This document shows, piece after piece, positions 62,145 through 64,000 of a stretch of DNA of 64,000 bases. Source of the stretch: Modestobacter sp. DSM 44400 (lineage in GTDB: Bacteria; Actinomycetota; Actinomycetes; Mycobacteriales; Geodermatophilaceae). A program made the translations under genes and the position numbers. Position 1 is the stretch's first letter, and every line of letters begins with the position of its first letter. The DNA is taken from assembly GCF_900107175.1 (NCBI RefSeq), contig NZ_FNOZ01000022.1, positions 1 through 64,000 of the forward strand. The letters run 5' to 3'. The notes under the pieces were generated by a model. The model saw only the letters and a program-made list of their open reading frames with translations. It did no database searches and had not been told where the DNA came from.

Positions 62145-63210
62145 GCCGTCGGTGCGGGCAGGCGCTCGTCGTCCTGCTCGGGCTGCTGGCCACACTGGCC
62201 CTGGCCGGTCCGGCGCTGGCGCACGTGGGCGGCGGGCAGGCCGGCAGCGACTTCGCCGGCCGCATCGACTCGGTCAGCCCGGCACTGCCCGGGGTGACCG
62301 TCCGGGTCTGCAGTTCGGCGACCAGCTCGAGGTGGTCAACCGCACCGGCACCGAGCTGGAGGTGCCCGGTTACTCCGCCGAGCCGTACCTGCGGATCGGC
62401 CCGGACGGCGTCTGGCGGAACGTCCGCAGCCCGGCCACCTACGTCAGCCTCGACCGGTACACCGCCACCGGGCTGCCGCCGCAGGCCGACCCGGCCGCCG
62501 CGCCGGAGTGGCAGCAGCTGTCCACGGAGCCGACCTACGTCTGGCACGACCACCGCACCCACTGGATGAGCCAGGGTCAGCTGCCGCCGGTGGTCGCCGC
62601 CGACCCGACGACCTCGCACACCGTGATCGAGTGGACGGTGCCGATGAGTTACGGCGGTGCGCAGGTCGCGGTGCACGGCTCGCTGACCTGGAGCCCCCCG
62701 CCGCCGGGCTGGCTGCTGTGGCCGGTCTACGTGCTGCTGTTCGCCGCGGGGGCGGCCGCCGGGTGGCTGGCCCGGTCACCGCGTCCGCTGGCGGTCGCGC
62801 TGGGGATGGGGGCGCTGGCCTCGATCTGGCACGCGGTGGCCACGCCGGAGCCGCCGGCGAGTGTCTCGTCGCACGCCGGGGCGCTGATCGGCGCGCTGCT
62901 GCCGGCCCTGCTGGTGCTCCCGGTGGCGGCTCTCGGCATCTGCGCCGCGCGGCGGCGGGGGGCTCTGTGCGGGTTGCTGGCCGTGGTGGCCGGCTGGCTG
63001 ATGCTGGTGCAGGGCCTGCCGGACGTCGACGTCCTGTGGTCGGCGAACGTGCTGGCGACCGGGCCACAGCCGCTCGCGCATGCCGCTGTGGCAGTGCTGG
63101 TGGCGGCCGGACCGGGGCTCGTCGTCGGGGGAGCGGGGGCCGCCCGCCGGTTCCGCGACCCGGCCGGAGACCGGTCCCCGGCGGCCGCGGCGGAGCACTC
63201 GCCGGGCTGA
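62141..63210 (+). pseudogene. Exported membrane protein of the copper cluster, frameshifted
   Basis: GTG at 62141 opens a signal peptide ending ALAHVGGG and the segment DSVSPALPGVTVRV. At about 62307 one C is missing (GGGTCTGCAG where GGGTCCTGCAG would keep frame). The rest, FGDQLEVVNRTGTELEVPGY to five membrane helices, is in another frame and ends at 63210. Repaired, it is about 356 residues: an extracytoplasmic domain followed by helices. Relatives of this layout sit beside Sco and YcnI genes in actinobacteria; their role is unknown. Mutation or sequencing error. Confidence 0.8.
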
Positions 63211-63231
63211 CCGGGGCGACATCCGCCCCGG
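63211..63231 (+). terminator. Terminator of the copper cluster
   Basis: CCGGGGCG (63211-63218) pairs with CGCCCCGG (63224-63231) around ACATC, immediately after the stop at 63210. Confidence 0.7.
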
Positions 63232-63378
63232 TGGCGAGGTGCCTGGCGAGCTGAATTACAAGCGTGTCATTCAGAACACGCCGAACAGGTGGTCACAGAA
63301 TGGTCACGGTGTGTTTCGATGCCTGTCGTCGAGCCGGCGCGCACACGGGAACGCCGGACGTGGTCGAGGGGCAGGTCC

Positions 63379-64000
63379 ATGGGTTCGAGGCACGCTGGGG
63401 CGACGCGCACGCACGAGAGCGCCGTCCCGAGGCCGCCGCGTACCACCCTCCGGCAGCGGCCCGCCGCGCTGCTCGCCGCGCTGGTGATCGGGGCCGTTGG
63501 CGCCGGGATGATGGGCGTGCAGGGGGCCTCCGCCAGCGACGAGCCGGTGGCTGTCTCCGAGCTGCTCGGCTCGGATGCCGAGGGGCTGATCGAGAACGCC
63601 GAGCTCACCCCGCAGGTGGCGATCACCGAGGTCGAGGCACAGGCCCGGCTGGTCGAGGTCGCCGCCAACCGCGCGCAGCGGGCCGCCGAAGCCGAGGCTG
63701 CGGCCGAGGCGGCCGCGCCCGACGCCGTTCTGCCGATCGACGGCGCCCGCATGACCACCTGCTTCTGCATGCGCTGGGGCGTCATGCACTGGGGGATCGA
63801 CCTCGCGGCGCCGAAGCTGACGCCGGAGTACGCCGCCGAGGACGGGGTGGTGCTGCGCGCCGGGGCAGCCAGCGGCTTCGGTCAGGCCGTCTACATCCTC
63901 GGTGCCAGCGGCGACGTGACCGTCTACGGGCACATGGAGAAGATCATGGTGAAGGCCGGCGAGGTGGTCACCGTCGGTGACACCATCGCGCTGGAGGGCA
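63379..64000 (+). CDS. Secreted M23 peptidoglycan endopeptidase, cut by window edge
   Basis: ATG at 63379 (GGGGCAGG 7 bases or so upstream) opens a frame that runs off the window, 207 codons so far. A signal peptide or anchor (AALLAALVIGAVGAGMMG) is followed by an Ala/Glu-rich helix and the start of an M23 domain: HWGIDLAAP (zinc His and Asp), DGVVLRAGAASGFGQ and YGHMEKIMVKAGEVV. The final HxH motif lies outside. It cleaves peptidoglycan cross-links. An unusual TTCFCMRWG with two Cys precedes the domain. 63232-63378 is a promoter-bearing gap without another gene. Confidence 0.88.
   Translation, partial: MGSRHAGATRTHESAVPRPPRTTLRQRPAALLAALVIGAVGAGMMGVQGASASDEPVAVSELLGSDAEGLIENAELTPQVAITEVEAQARLVEVAANRAQRAAEAEAAAEAAAPDAVLPIDGARMTTCFCMRWGVMHWGIDLAAPKLTPEYAAEDGVVLRAGAASGFGQAVYILGASGDVTVYGHMEKIMVKAGEVVTVGDTIALEG

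Overview
The window is high-GC DNA with actinobacterial features: GTG starts and 4-base stop/start overlaps are frequent, many promoters sit 6-8 bases from the start codon (leaderless style), and the order prfB-ftsE-ftsX-smpB with a nearby tmRNA (tag ADSNQRDFALAA) is typical of Actinobacteria. Gene content (PAS-GGDEF-EAL protein, SCO6745-like protein, DUF6343-like protein, YcnI, cysteine-rich leader peptide) fits a soil-type actinobacterium. Geodermatophilaceae or a related family is my best guess, but this cannot be proven from the sequence alone.

1-4.5 kb is accessory DNA. It holds the N-terminal part of an IS30-type transposase cut by the window edge, an orphan AAA-type ATPase of visibly lower GC, a three-gene minus-strand operon of unknown proteins, and the tail of a Tad-pilus locus (a short TadC-like end, a Flp-like pilin, two TadE-like proteins) closed by a strong hairpin. 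4.98-17.3 kb is a coherent uptake and catabolism cluster. A peptide-type ABC importer and a double Lrp-type regulator lie on the minus strand. Divergent from them is a plus-strand operon: Tat lipoprotein binding protein, two amidohydrolase-fold proteins, two SDR dehydrogenases, a cysteine hydrolase and an AllC-like M20 hydrolase. The six enzyme genes after the binding protein are all joined by 4-base overlaps. The substrate is unknown but probably contains an amide, ureido or carbamoyl bond.

17.5-33.4 kb is mostly chromosomal backbone: an NlpC/P60 wall hydrolase, a small unknown operon with a 32-residue peptide, a c-di-GMP enzyme, prfB, ftsEX, smpB, an oxidoreductase, an amidohydrolase, a secreted amidase, a tandem GNAT protein and a secreted glycosidase-like protein. 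tmRNA follows at 33.9 kb. 34.4-47.8 kb holds an aldo/keto reductase, a SodC-like lipoprotein lacking most metal ligands, a K+ channel, CoA ligases (one frameshifted), enoyl-CoA hydratases, a pair of acyl-CoA dehydrogenases, MarR and YceI. 48.4-53.2 kb has an ECF sigma/zinc anti-sigma pair convergent with two secreted lipoproteins (one a cupredoxin), then typA.

53.4-64 kb holds a DUF5994-like protein, an epimerase, a TauE/SafE transporter preceded by a cysteine-rich leader peptide, an operon of DUF47, Pit and an MFS exporter, and a copper/cytochrome-oxidase cluster (CopC-CopD, YcnI, Sco, a membrane protein). Four single-base indels plus one in-frame stop break three of the four genes of that last cluster. 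The window ends inside a secreted M23 peptidase gene.
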